Assembly (NCBI GenBank): GCA_900545715.1
Contig: URAJ01000002.1
Location: 62,001 to 126,000 of the forward strand
Direction: 5' to 3'
Source: an uncultured Opitutales bacterium
Lineage (GTDB): Bacteria > Verrucomicrobiota > Verrucomicrobiia > Opitutales > Intestinicryptomonadaceae
DNA length: 64,000 nt
The notes beneath the pieces were generated by a model that ran no database searches, was not told the DNA's origin, and saw only the letters and a program-made list of their open reading frames with translations. Shown here piece after piece: positions 29,876-38,896 of the stretch; the stretch's first letter is position 1; the number at the start of each line of letters is the position of its first letter. The position numbers and the translations under genes were made by a program.

Positions 29876-32827
29876 ATGAAATATAAACTCTCCATAATAA
29901 TTTTATCTGTTTTATCTATTCTATCCATTCGCGCATTCGCCCAATATCCGTGGAAACCTTTCGGCAAAAATGTCCAAACCTCCATTTCAAGCGGCGGCGT
30001 ATTGAAAATCCAAGGAAAAACGGGGGACTCCTCTGCCGGTTTTTCTGCCGAAGCAAAGCTAAAACCGGCGTCGTCTTATGCGCTTTCATTCTTGGTTTCG
30101 GGAAATTCGACGGGAGGTGCGATTATTTCAGGCACACAATTTATAAACAAAACTTTCTCCCATACAGGAGGGCCGTTTGCCGAATGCCGAATGCTCTTTT
30201 CCACAACTGAAAATCCGACGCTAATCCAGTCAATTTTGCGCCTCGGCGGCTGGCAGACGAGCTCTTCTCTCGAATTTAAAGACGTTAAAATATCCGAATA
30301 TCTTCCTGTATTGCAAAAATCCGACTTTCCGAAAATGTCGCCTTCGGAATGTATTAAAGACGGCATATACAAGTACGATTCGCAATGGCAAAACGGATAC
30401 GACGTTTTCGACAAAGTCTCCGTCTCCTCCGGTACGTATTTTAACGATAACCGCTGGGTGCTCCAAAAGGGAGAATCTGTGACTTTTGTATTTGAACCCT
30501 ACAGATACAGACAGTCCGACGCGGAAATTGACGTTTCTATATCCTACAACCCCTCGGGACTCCCACTACAAATCTCTGCTTCTGCCGACGGAAAAACTTT
30601 TCGGGAAGTCGCAGAAATTAAATCGTCCGGAAATTCCCTGAAACTTCCAAAAGATTTATTTCCGGCGGGGAAAATTTTTTTAAAGTTTAAAACTGTCGGC
30701 GAAAAAAACGGACAAATTCAAATAAACAAGCTCAACTACCGCGCTCCTATAATAGGTACCGCCGCGGACGTTCAAAACAGGCTCGCCGGCGCATTTTATA
30801 TTGGGCTTTCCGAAGATGTAAAATTAGACATCTCTTCCGCCGTCTGCGACTCTAAAGAAATAAGGCTTTTATTAAGCCCGGGCTCTAATGCGGAATTTTC
30901 GGCAGATATTGAACCTCTTGAAGGAAGCCCGTCAAAACTGCGAGGGTTGCGCGCGAATCCAAACGAAAGCGGCGTCGTAAAAATCCCGTTACCGCTAAAA
31001 CTTTCGGATTTGAAAAAAGTAAAAATTGCGGCAAAAGATAAAAATTGGTCGGCAACCTACGAATCAAAGGAGTCAACACCCGCCCTCATTAAGCGCGACA
31101 TTTACGGATTTAATTTATTCGATTCAGACCAGCTAAAAATCTGGTCAACCCCCGCTGAAATAAAAATTTCAAGGGAATGCACTCCCCCTAAAAATACGGG
31201 GAAAGTTTTAAGCATTTCCGCCGCCGCAAACGACTGCGAATCGGCTCAAATTGTTTTTAGGGCAAAAAAATCAGGCAATTTAAAAATAGAAATATCCGAC
31301 TTAAAAAATGCGGAAAGCGGCGCAAAAATTCCTGCTTCAAATATAGAGCTCTTTTGCGTGGGATACGTCCCCGTATCGCAGCCGACAGACATTCTTGGCG
31401 AGAAAAACGATTGGCCGGATCCGCTTTTTCCCATAAAAACAGGGGAATTGAAAATAGAAAGGGGGAAAACCCAACCGCTTTGGATTAGATTCAACATACC
31501 TAAAAATACTCCCTCCGGGAATTACACAGGCACTCTAAAAATTGCCTTTGGAAATTTTTCAAAAAAAATTCCAGTGTCTGCAAAAATTTACGGATTTGAA
31601 CTTCCGGATACCCCTGCCGTGCGATCCGCCTTTGGGGCTTTTGAAAGGGGATTTTTGCCTTTTTATAAAAATCCAAAAGCCGTCGCCGGAAAAGTGGACA
31701 GACAGATAAAAACAAAACTCTCAAAAGCTCACATATCCCCATATAACTCCATCGCGCCAAAATTCGACCTACAATACCCAAGCGGCGACAAATCAAAAAC
31801 CCCGAAAGTTGTTTTCGACTGGAAGGAATTTGACGAGAAAACGCGCTCGCTAATTTCCGAATACCATGTAAACGCAATAAATCTTCGGGTTGCAGGTATA
31901 GGAGGCGGCACATTCCACGCCAGAACGCCCGCGCAAATAAGGGGAATAAAGGAATCCGACCCGCGCTACGAAACAGTGCTTGCCGACTACCTCGGGCAGA
32001 TTGACAGCCACTTGCGCGAAAACGGCTGGACCGGTATTTTTTACACATACACTTTCGACGAGCCTTCTGAAAAAGACTATCCTTTTGTAAAAAGAGAGCT
32101 CGACAAAATAAAAAAATACGCTCCCCATATAAAAGTAATGCTCACAGAGCAGCCCGTAAAATATCTCGAAAATTCCGTTGATATATGGTGCCCCGTGACA
32201 GGCCAGCACTCGCCCGAGGACTGCAATAAACAGATAGAAAAAGGAAAAGAAATATGGTGGTACATATGCATGCAACCCCAAGCGCCCTATGCAGGCATAT
32301 TTCTCGACCACCCCGGAATAGACTTGCGCGTATGGTTGTGGCAAAGCTTTAAGTACGGCGTAAACGGAATTTTAGTTTGGGATAGCACTTATATGAGCAG
32401 CAAAACCGCATATCCTGATTCCACCCAAAACACATATTTAGATCCAATGAGCTGGGCCACCGGATACGGCCTCCCCAAAAACGCAAAAAGCCCCTGGGGC
32501 AACGGCGATGGCAGGCTCTTTTATCCTCCGCAATCCATGGCAAAAGGAGAGCTTGCTGACGACAAAGATGAGATAGTCGAAACAATCAGGCTTGAAATGC
32601 TGCGCGAAGGCATAGAAGACTACGAATACCTAAGCATTCTAAAAAAACTTATCGAAAAAAATGCCGATAAGCTCGACACCCCAAGCCGAGCGCGCTACAG
32701 CAAGCTGCTCGAGATTCCCGAAACCATTACGCACTCCATGAAAGAGTTTTCATACGACCCCAAGTTTATCCGCGCCCATAGGGAAAAAGTCGCAAAAGCA
32801 ATCGAAAAACTGCTTTTGATAAAATAG
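29876..32827 (+). CDS. Large secreted DUF4091 protein (glycoside-hydrolase-like)
   Basis: A 983-residue protein with a signal peptide (MKYKLSIIILSVLSILSIRA). Residues 25-400 look like beta-sandwich, carbohydrate-binding-type modules. The C-terminal half, from about 480, is of the DUF4091 type. A (beta/alpha)8-like core contains YTFDEPSEKDYPFVKRELD, with likely acidic active-site residues, then VDIWCPVTGQ, WWYICMQP, and LRVWLWQSFKYGVNGILVWD. This family is common in Planctomycetes, Verrucomicrobia and Bacteroidetes and is regarded as a glycoside hydrolase of unknown substrate. The gene is A/T-richer than its neighbours and monocistronic, diverging from the Ton operon. Confidence 0.85.
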   Translation: MKYKLSIIILSVLSILSIRAFAQYPWKPFGKNVQTSISSGGVLKIQGKTGDSSAGFSAEAKLKPASSYALSFLVSGNSTGGAIISGTQFINKTFSHTGGPFAECRMLFSTTENPTLIQSILRLGGWQTSSSLEFKDVKISEYLPVLQKSDFPKMSPSECIKDGIYKYDSQWQNGYDVFDKVSVSSGTYFNDNRWVLQKGESVTFVFEPYRYRQSDAEIDVSISYNPSGLPLQISASADGKTFREVAEIKSSGNSLKLPKDLFPAGKIFLKFKTVGEKNGQIQINKLNYRAPIIGTAADVQNRLAGAFYIGLSEDVKLDISSAVCDSKEIRLLLSPGSNAEFSADIEPLEGSPSKLRGLRANPNESGVVKIPLPLKLSDLKKVKIAAKDKNWSATYESKESTPALIKRDIYGFNLFDSDQLKIWSTPAEIKISRECTPPKNTGKVLSISAAANDCESAQIVFRAKKSGNLKIEISDLKNAESGAKIPASNIELFCVGYVPVSQPTDILGEKNDWPDPLFPIKTGELKIERGKTQPLWIRFNIPKNTPSGNYTGTLKIAFGNFSKKIPVSAKIYGFELPDTPAVRSAFGAFERGFLPFYKNPKAVAGKVDRQIKTKLSKAHISPYNSIAPKFDLQYPSGDKSKTPKVVFDWKEFDEKTRSLISEYHVNAINLRVAGIGGGTFHARTPAQIRGIKESDPRYETVLADYLGQIDSHLRENGWTGIFYTYTFDEPSEKDYPFVKRELDKIKKYAPHIKVMLTEQPVKYLENSVDIWCPVTGQHSPEDCNKQIEKGKEIWWYICMQPQAPYAGIFLDHPGIDLRVWLWQSFKYGVNGILVWDSTYMSSKTAYPDSTQNTYLDPMSWATGYGLPKNAKSPWGNGDGRLFYPPQSMAKGELADDKDEIVETIRLEMLREGIEDYEYLSILKKLIEKNADKLDTPSRARYSKLLEIPETITHSMKEFSYDPKFIRAHREKVAKAIEKLLLIK

Positions 32828-32849
32828 GTCATTGGCAAACAACTACAAA

Positions 32850-32876
32850 AAAAGCTCCCTTTCGGAGCTTTTTTTG
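32850..32876. terminator. Bidirectional terminator between DUF4091 gene and asd
   Basis: The stem AAGCTCC/GGAGCTT around CTTTC is flanked by A and T runs on both sides, so it can serve both the plus-strand DUF4091 gene and the converging asd gene. Confidence 0.88.
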
Positions 32877-32966
32877 TTTCGGCGCAAATGTAGATAGCGA
32901 TACTTTTTGCGCTCTATGTTTTGCCGAGCTTTTTGCGCTCAGCGTGAAGATTATATACCAAATGCC

Positions 32967-33971
32967 TTATTTTACGAGGCATTCGGCAATTTGCACGGCA
33001 TTCAGCGCCGCTCCCTTCCAGAGTTGGTCGCCCGCAACCCAGAAAGACAGGCCGTTTTCAAAAGCCAAATCCTTCCTTATCCTGCCAACGCCGCATTTTA
33101 CTTTGCGCTGGTACATCAAAGGCATCGGGTATTTTTTCTGCGAGACATCGTCGTCAAGCTCCGCTCCCGGGAAGGCGGCAATTACTTCGCGCGCCCTTTC
33201 TACGGATACGGGCTTCTCAAATTCGGCGTTTATCGCCACGCTGTGCGCCCTCATTACGGGCACGCGCACGCATGTTGTGGAGCACAATACGTTCGGTACG
33301 CCCATTATCTTGCGCGTCTCGTTGAGCATCTTCATCTCTTCCTTCGTGTAGCCGTTATCGAGGAATACGTCAACATGGGGAATAACATTGAACGCAATCT
33401 GGTAGGGATACACTGAAACCGGCATTTCTTCGCCCTTCGCGAATGCGCGAACCTGGTTTTCGAGCTCCTGCATTGCTGCAACCCCCGTGCCGGAAACAGC
33501 TTGGTATGTAGCCGCAAAAAACCTCTTTAAGCCGAACTCCCTGTGGAGGGGGCAAAGAGCCATTAGGGAAATAGCAGTTGTGCAATTGGGGTTGGCAATA
33601 ATGTTTTTGTGCGAAGCCAGCGCCTCGGGGTTGACTTCCGGCACAACGAGCGGAACTTCCGGATCCATGCGGAATGCGGAACTGTTGTCTATGGCTATGC
33701 ATCCGCGTTTTGCCGCCTCCGGAACGAGAATCTTCGAGACGCTCGCGCCGGCGGAAAAAATCGCGATGTCGAGGTTTTCGAAGCTCTCCGGTTTTGCCTC
33801 TTCCACCGTAAATGTTTGCCCATTGTGAGAAATTTTCTTGCCCGCGCTCCTCGCCGATGCCAAAAGTGTTAGTGAGGACATCGGAAAGTCTCTTGCAAAG
33901 AGAAGTTCTATGAGTTCTTGCCCGACCGCCCCGGTCGCGCCGACTATGCCTATTCTGTATTTCTTGTTCAT
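32967..33971 (-). CDS. asd: Aspartate-semialdehyde dehydrogenase
   Basis: A 334-residue NADPH-dependent enzyme that makes aspartate semialdehyde for the lysine/diaminopimelate, threonine and methionine branches. The start motif IGIVGATGAVGQELIELL, the active-site Cys in ANPNCTTAISLM, and GTGVAAMQEL are present. The ATG at 33969-33971 precedes the Rossmann strand by five residues; an upstream extension would run into the divergent gene. It shares the palindrome CATG with the start of the L,D-transpeptidase gene on the other strand. Both genes relate to diaminopimelate in the cell wall. Confidence 0.95.
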   Translation of the reverse strand: MNKKYRIGIVGATGAVGQELIELLFARDFPMSSLTLLASARSAGKKISHNGQTFTVEEAKPESFENLDIAIFSAGASVSKILVPEAAKRGCIAIDNSSAFRMDPEVPLVVPEVNPEALASHKNIIANPNCTTAISLMALCPLHREFGLKRFFAATYQAVSGTGVAAMQELENQVRAFAKGEEMPVSVYPYQIAFNVIPHVDVFLDNGYTKEEMKMLNETRKIMGVPNVLCSTTCVRVPVMRAHSVAINAEFEKPVSVERAREVIAAFPGAELDDDVSQKKYPMPLMYQRKVKCGVGRIRKDLAFENGLSFWVAGDQLWKGAALNAVQIAECLVK

Positions 33972-34506
33972 GGATGATTTATCTAAAAAAATTATAGACG
34001 TTTGTAATGAATTAAAAGTATGCCCCACGCAACATTTAATTTACGTTTCAATAGCTCTCCAAAAACTTTTTCTCTACAAAGGTGGTGTTTTAGAGAAAAT
34101 CTACCAAGTTTCAACCTCGCGCAATCCGCCCAGTTGCATTGAAAACTCTCTCGGAACGCCTACGGGCCTCCATAAAATCGACGGGAAAATAGGAGCCGGC
34201 GAGAAGCTCGGCACGGTTTTTAAAGGCCGAATCCCGCACGGGCTTGTCTGTGAACAGCCGGAACAGGAACGCAAAAAAAACCTAATCACAACGCGCATTA
34301 TGCGCCTTAGAGGCCTCCAAGACGGCGTAAACTGCGGCGGAAAAGTCGACACCTACAACCGTTTTGTGTATATCCACGGCACAAACCAAGAGGACAAGCT
34401 CGGCTCGCCAAACAGCCACGGCTGCGTTCTCCTCTCAAATGCTGATGTCGCGGAACTTTTTGACCTTGTAGAGGACAATTCAATAGTATTTATTTCGGAA
34501 GAGTAA
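33970..34506 (+). CDS. L,D-transpeptidase (YkuD domain) without signal peptide
   Basis: A 178-residue YkuD-family protein. The domain begins at about residue 22 (QHLIYVSIALQKLFLYKGG). The catalytic block is YIHGTNQEDKLGSPNSHGC with Cys 152. The residue two after the Cys, normally Arg in SHGC-R, is Leu (SHGCVLLSN). YkuD enzymes crosslink diaminopimelate residues in peptidoglycan or anchor lipoproteins, but here no signal peptide or membrane anchor is visible, so export is unclear. No in-frame ATG exists other than 33970. Its neighbour asd supplies the diaminopimelate pathway. Confidence 0.82.
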   Translation: MDDLSKKIIDVCNELKVCPTQHLIYVSIALQKLFLYKGGVLEKIYQVSTSRNPPSCIENSLGTPTGLHKIDGKIGAGEKLGTVFKGRIPHGLVCEQPEQERKKNLITTRIMRLRGLQDGVNCGGKVDTYNRFVYIHGTNQEDKLGSPNSHGCVLLSNADVAELFDLVEDNSIVFISEE

Positions 34507-34518
34507 GAGATTTTTCAG

Positions 34519-35940
34519 ATGCAAAGCGTTCTTATAGTTGACGACGAAAAACACACGCGCGACGGCCTTGTGGCTGCACTGGCCGACAATTACGATGTTC
34601 TCGCGGCGGCCAACGCCGACGAAGCCATAAAGCTACTCGACGCCGAAGAATTCGACGCCGTAATCACAGATTTCAGAATGTCGGGCAAATCCGGCCTAAG
34701 CGTAATCGACAAAGCCGCTTCCCTTCCCAACAAGCCCGCATGCATAATGCTCACGGCCTACGGCAATGTCGAGACGGCAGTCGAAGCGATGAAGCGCGGC
34801 GCGGCCGATTTCTTGTCCAAGCCGGTAGATGTTGACAAGCTTGAAAAAATTTTAAAAGACGCGCTCGACAAGCGGGAAGAAAAGCGCGCGGAAGAAAAAA
34901 AGATTCTCGAAAAGAACCGCGCTGAAGCGCAACATGCAAAAAAGCACATTCCTTCGGCGGTAGTAGCGGGAGCGCACTTTGAGCTTGGCGACATAATCGC
35001 CAACAGCCCCAAAATGCGCGAGGTTGTCGATCTCGCAACGCAGGTTGCCCACTCGAAGGCGACTGTCACCCTCACTGGCGAGACGGGCACGGGCAAGGAG
35101 CTTATCGCAAACCTAATCCATACGTCTTCGCCGCGCGCTGAAAAGCCGTTTATACCTGTACACTGCGCCGCCATTCCCTCAAATCTCCTCGAAAGCGAGC
35201 TGTTCGGCTACGAAAAAGGCGCTTTTACCGGCGCCGTGAACCGCCGGATAGGCAGGTTTGAGGCGGCGGACGGCGGCACAATTTTTCTTGATGAAATTGG
35301 CGAAATTGACGCCACAACACAAGTAAAACTCCTCCGCTTCCTCGAAACGAGGACGCTCGAGCGCATTGGCGGCAACCAAAGCATTAAAGTTGACGTGCGG
35401 ATAATCTGCGCGACAAACAAAGATCTTAAAACGCTCGCAGAAAAAGGGGAATTCAGGGCCGACCTCTATTATAGGCTCAATGTTGTAGAGATAAACATTC
35501 CGCCGCTGCGCGAGCACCCCAGCGACATTCCAAGCCTCCTTGACGCCTACTCAAAATATTTTGCCGATGAGAATTCGATGGAGCCTGTCGTATTTTCTGC
35601 CGACGCCGTATCTGTCTTAAAAAAATATCCGTGGCCGGGCAATATCAGGGAATTGCGCAATTTCTGCGAGAAAACAGTCGTGATGAGCCCCGTCCGTGAA
35701 ATAACGGCGGACAGGCTCGAAGCACGCTTTAAAAACGCCGAACTTCCGCCGCGCCCCGCCGCCGCGCACGGCAATCTTCCGCAGCTTCCAATGCCTACAA
35801 AAAAAGAAAGCGAAGAGGCCCTTATAAAGCAGGCTCTCGAAGCCGCCGGAGGCAATAAAAGCAAAGCCGCGGAAATACTTGGCATAAGCAGGCGCACTTT
35901 GTACAGAAAGCTCTCATCGACTGATACCGGGAATCCTTAG
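34519..35940 (+). CDS. Sigma-54-dependent response regulator, NtrC family
   Basis: A 473-residue activator. An N-terminal receiver domain (acid pocket VDDE, phospho-acceptor Asp 51 in VITDFRMSG, Lys in FLSKPVD) is followed by an AAA+ domain with Walker A GETGTGKE at 187-194, the sigma-54 contact loop GAFTGA at 234-239 and FLDEIGEID. The C-terminal Fis-type helix-turn-helix is AAEILGISRRTLYRKL. No histidine kinase is adjacent, so it is an orphan whose signal is unknown. It begins 12 bases after the L,D-transpeptidase gene and may share its transcript. It needs RpoN, encoded elsewhere. Confidence 0.95.
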   Translation: MQSVLIVDDEKHTRDGLVAALADNYDVLAAANADEAIKLLDAEEFDAVITDFRMSGKSGLSVIDKAASLPNKPACIMLTAYGNVETAVEAMKRGAADFLSKPVDVDKLEKILKDALDKREEKRAEEKKILEKNRAEAQHAKKHIPSAVVAGAHFELGDIIANSPKMREVVDLATQVAHSKATVTLTGETGTGKELIANLIHTSSPRAEKPFIPVHCAAIPSNLLESELFGYEKGAFTGAVNRRIGRFEAADGGTIFLDEIGEIDATTQVKLLRFLETRTLERIGGNQSIKVDVRIICATNKDLKTLAEKGEFRADLYYRLNVVEINIPPLREHPSDIPSLLDAYSKYFADENSMEPVVFSADAVSVLKKYPWPGNIRELRNFCEKTVVMSPVREITADRLEARFKNAELPPRPAAAHGNLPQLPMPTKKESEEALIKQALEAAGGNKSKAAEILGISRRTLYRKLSSTDTGNP

Positions 35941-35985
35941 TTTAACAATAAGCAAGCAGTCTTTCAATATTGGATATAAGAATGC

Positions 35986-36016
35986 AAAAAGCGCGGCATA
36001 AAACCGCGCTTTTTAT
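35986..36016. terminator. Bidirectional terminator between the NtrC-type gene and cstA
   Basis: The stem AAAGCGCGG/CCGCGCTTT around CATAAAA is flanked by A and T runs, lying between two converging genes. Confidence 0.9.
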
Positions 36017-36018
36017 TA

Positions 36019-37485
36019 TCACTTTTCCCTGTCCAATTTTATGCGGTTCGTTGTCCCCCGCCTTCTGACAAGCGATGCCAATATCAATGTAAGCATTGCG
36101 GCTATCGCATAGGATACGTTTAAATCAAGACCAAAGCCAACCGGCCCACCGTGCTCGGGGGAAATCCACAATATGTACGATATGACAATAAATGTCATAA
36201 ACATTGCAGGAACGAGCGCGACCCCTCCGTTTTTACCCTGTTTATATAGCCAAACGGCGGATGCGCTTAGGGTGGCTGCGGCAAGCACCTGATTGCCCCA
36301 GGCAAAATAATTCCAGAGCTGCGCAAACGTGCTGGCGCTCACATTCGACCACGCCAATAATAAAGATACCATAACTATAAGAGGCGTGCAAAGCACTATT
36401 CTCTTTGACAGTTTTTTTTGGGGGAAATCCAACATTTCCGCGAGGCTCATTCTCAGGCTCCTCATTGCGGTGTCTCCGGAGGATACGGCGAGGATTATTA
36501 CACCCAACAAAGTTATCGAGCCAACCCACTCGCCCAAAAAATACTTTGCGATGTCCGAAAGCACCCAAGTTGCGTTTTCGTCCATTTTTTCAGGAAAGAG
36601 ATTGTATATAGCAAGGCCGGCGGCGGCCCATATCATCGCAATTACCCCCTCTACTATCATCATTCCGTAAAAGGCAGACCTGCCCTGGCGCTCGGACTTC
36701 ATCGTGCGCGCTATAATAGGCGATTGAGTCGCGTGGAACCCGGAAATTATGCCGCAGGCAATCGTCACGAACAAGAGCGGTATCACCGGATGCCCGTTTT
36801 CCGCCGTCCACATTTTTTCTTTAAATGCGGCAGTTTCAGTCAAGACAAACGGATCTTTTGCCGCGTACGCTATCACCGCTACACATATGGCGAGAGTTCC
36901 AACGAGCAACAACGCCCCGAAAAGCGGATATATTTTGCCAATTATTTTATCTATCGGGAAAATCGTGGAACATATGTAATAAAAGAATATCGCAATCACG
37001 GCGAACCAGAATATCGGCACCTCCGGCATCATAGAGTCTATTATTTGAGCCGGAATATTCACAAAAACTGCAACCACAAGAAGCAGCAACAGCATCATGA
37101 ATACGGAAAATATCCCGTAAAATTTATTTCCGAGATTCATTCTTACGAGAGCCGGAAGATTTGCGCCCCCGTGGCGCATGGACATCATTCCCGATAGAAA
37201 ATCGTGCGTAGCGCCGGCGATTACGTTGCCTATTGGAATTACTACAAAAACGATAGTCCCAAACTTTATCCCGAGTATTACGCCTATTACGGGGCCTACA
37301 CCCGCTATGTTTAAGAGTTGGATTAGCATATTCTTCCAATGCGGAAGGCATACGTAGTCAACGCCGTCGTATTTTGCGACGGCGGGCGTCTGCCTGTCGT
37401 CGGGCGCAATCATTTTTTCTATAAACCGTCCGTAGGTCATGTACCCTACGGCGAGCAAAATAATTCCGAGAAAGAATAGTGTCAT
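36019..37485 (-). CDS. cstA: Carbon starvation protein CstA family transporter
   Basis: A 488-residue membrane protein with about 13 hydrophobic segments. The N-terminus (TLFFLGIILLAVGYMTYGRFIEK, then PDDRQTPA, then YVCLPHWKNMLIQLLNIAGVGPVIG) is diagnostic, as is VIAGATHDFLSGMMSMRHGG. CstA/BtsT proteins import pyruvate or peptides under nutrient limitation. It is the short form of about 490 residues found in Bacteroidetes and relatives, compared with about 700 in E. coli. The ATG at 37483-37485 fits the family start. It converges on the orphan NtrC-type regulator and diverges from crcB. Confidence 0.93.
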   Translation of the reverse strand: MTLFFLGIILLAVGYMTYGRFIEKMIAPDDRQTPAVAKYDGVDYVCLPHWKNMLIQLLNIAGVGPVIGVILGIKFGTIVFVVIPIGNVIAGATHDFLSGMMSMRHGGANLPALVRMNLGNKFYGIFSVFMMLLLLLVVAVFVNIPAQIIDSMMPEVPIFWFAVIAIFFYYICSTIFPIDKIIGKIYPLFGALLLVGTLAICVAVIAYAAKDPFVLTETAAFKEKMWTAENGHPVIPLLFVTIACGIISGFHATQSPIIARTMKSERQGRSAFYGMMIVEGVIAMIWAAAGLAIYNLFPEKMDENATWVLSDIAKYFLGEWVGSITLLGVIILAVSSGDTAMRSLRMSLAEMLDFPQKKLSKRIVLCTPLIVMVSLLLAWSNVSASTFAQLWNYFAWGNQVLAAATLSASAVWLYKQGKNGGVALVPAMFMTFIVISYILWISPEHGGPVGFGLDLNVSYAIAAMLTLILASLVRRRGTTNRIKLDREK

Positions 37486-37572
37486 AGAGGTGCGACGCGC
37501 TATTGCCAAAATTGGAATTGCGCGAAGTTTTTAGTCAACTTTTCTGCGCGAGAGTTGTCAAGGATAATACTT

Positions 37573-38078
37573 ATGCCTTTCTTCGAAAAATATTTCGCGC
37601 GGGCAAGACTCGAAGTGCACTCGCTTGCTGTGGCGTGCGGGGGCGCATTTGGGGCTCTTGCAAGGTCGGTAGCAGACTGGCTATTTCGGATAATTTTCTA
37701 TCTGTTTTAATATGCAATATTGCGGGCGCCTTCACGCTTTCCGCCGCGATTTCTTTTAGGGCGCAGAAAAATACGGAATTTGAAAATTTTATAGCCACAG
37801 GCTTTTGCGGCGGTCTTAGCATATTCGCTACATTCTCAAAAGTATCTGTGGGCTTTTTAAAAGACGGAGATTTCCTAAAATTCGCCCTTTTTGGAGCCAC
37901 AAACCTATTTTTTTGCGTATGGGCTGTGTATCTTGCGGAGGCCGCAGTATCGAAAATTTTTCCAAGCCGGGGGAATGCGCTTAAAAACGATATGCTGAAA
38001 GAAGAATCAAAAAAATTGAGCATGCAAGAGCCGAAAAGCGGCAAAAATAAAAATTTTGGAGAAAACAAAAATATTTAG
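37573..38078 (+). pseudogene. crcB: CrcB/Fluc fluoride channel subunit, frameshifted
   Basis: Starting at the ATG at 37573, one frame encodes 38 residues with the Fluc N-terminal motif ACGGAFGALARSVADWLF, but it stops at 37708. The remainder (SDNFLSVLICNIAGAFTLS, then the pore motif GFCGGLSIFATFS) is in another frame that takes over at about 37686. A single missing T in the TTT at 37684-37686 would restore one protein of about 168 residues, with a Lys-rich tail of about 40. This may be a real inactivation, a sequencing error at a T run, or, less likely, recoding. An intact second subunit follows 14 bases downstream. Confidence 0.75.
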
Positions 38079-38092
38079 GGGAGACGGTACGA

Positions 38093-38473
38093 ATGAGCCC
38101 ATTATTTTACATATTCACAGTGGCTCTTGGCGGAGCGGGCGGCGCGCTATTTAGGGAATTTTTATCGCGTGAGCTAAACGGGCGCGCAAGATTCCCCGCC
38201 GGGACATTTACGGCAAATATGCTCGCGTCGTTTTTGACTGGAATAGCAGTTGGGCTTCAAAATTTCGGGATTCTTCCCAAATCCGCATATCCGCTTGTAG
38301 ATGTCGGTTTCTGCGCAACGCTCTCGACATTTTCGGCGCTCGCTTGGGAAATTGTTGAAATGATTAAATCAAAAAAATTTATGAGTGCAGCAATTTACGT
38401 TTCTGCGACTTTTGCATTCGGAATGGGCCTTTTTTTTATTGCTTCGGAAATTTTGATAAAATGGAATTTTTGA
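38093..38473 (+). CDS. crcB: CrcB/Fluc fluoride ion channel subunit
   Basis: A 126-residue protein with four membrane helices. Fluc motifs: LGGAGGALFREFLSREL at the start, FTANMLASFLTGIAVG (central Asn) and VGFCATLSTFSALAWEIVE (Na+ site and pore Phe/Ser residues). Fluc channels export fluoride as dimers with opposite subunit orientations. Tandem genes usually make a heterodimer, so loss of the upstream partner could matter. No fluoride riboswitch could be recognised in front of the pair. Confidence 0.9.
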   Translation: MSPLFYIFTVALGGAGGALFREFLSRELNGRARFPAGTFTANMLASFLTGIAVGLQNFGILPKSAYPLVDVGFCATLSTFSALAWEIVEMIKSKKFMSAAIYVSATFAFGMGLFFIASEILIKWNF

Positions 38474-38896
38474 AAGAGCTATCCTTTACTCATCTTAGCA
38501 TGCCTACTGAAATACTTACATTGCTTAAAAAACGGATATCCCTTTATTTCTATATTATGGGCAATAAAAAATCGCTCAGCACTGCAATATTTAAAAATTT
38601 TCTTTTGTATCAACTCGCGCTTTAAGGTTTAGAAATTACCGACAATTTTAATGAACATATTGAACTTTTTATTGATGAAAATTGTATTTGCCGTTGTTAT
38701 TGGCGGCGTTGGTTTGTTTTCATTTACTTGAATTGCATTTTTTGCAAAATGCCGCGCGCGGAAAACTTATAATTATATAATTTTATCCGTTTACACCGAC
38801 TTCACTCTGCCGAAGATATAAAATTGCGAGCTTTTTTTAGTTACCAGCCCCGCAAAAGTATGGCGAAACAGAGTGCCACAGATGTTGGCGCCCTTT
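38474..38896. other. Gene-poor A/T-rich stretch
   Basis: This lies between the crcB pair and the end of tsaE. It holds only very short frames: 41 codons at 38500-38625 and 26 codons at 38651-38731, the latter hydrophobic (MKIVFAVVIGGVGLF). Neither has a ribosome-binding site or recognisable family. Both could be gene remnants. I see no terminator, tRNA or repeat. Confidence 0.5.

Noticed and set aside
37503..37572. Fluoride riboswitch before crcB
   Set aside because: The 70 bases upstream show none of the conserved crcB-motif segments and the divergent cstA gene leaves little room.
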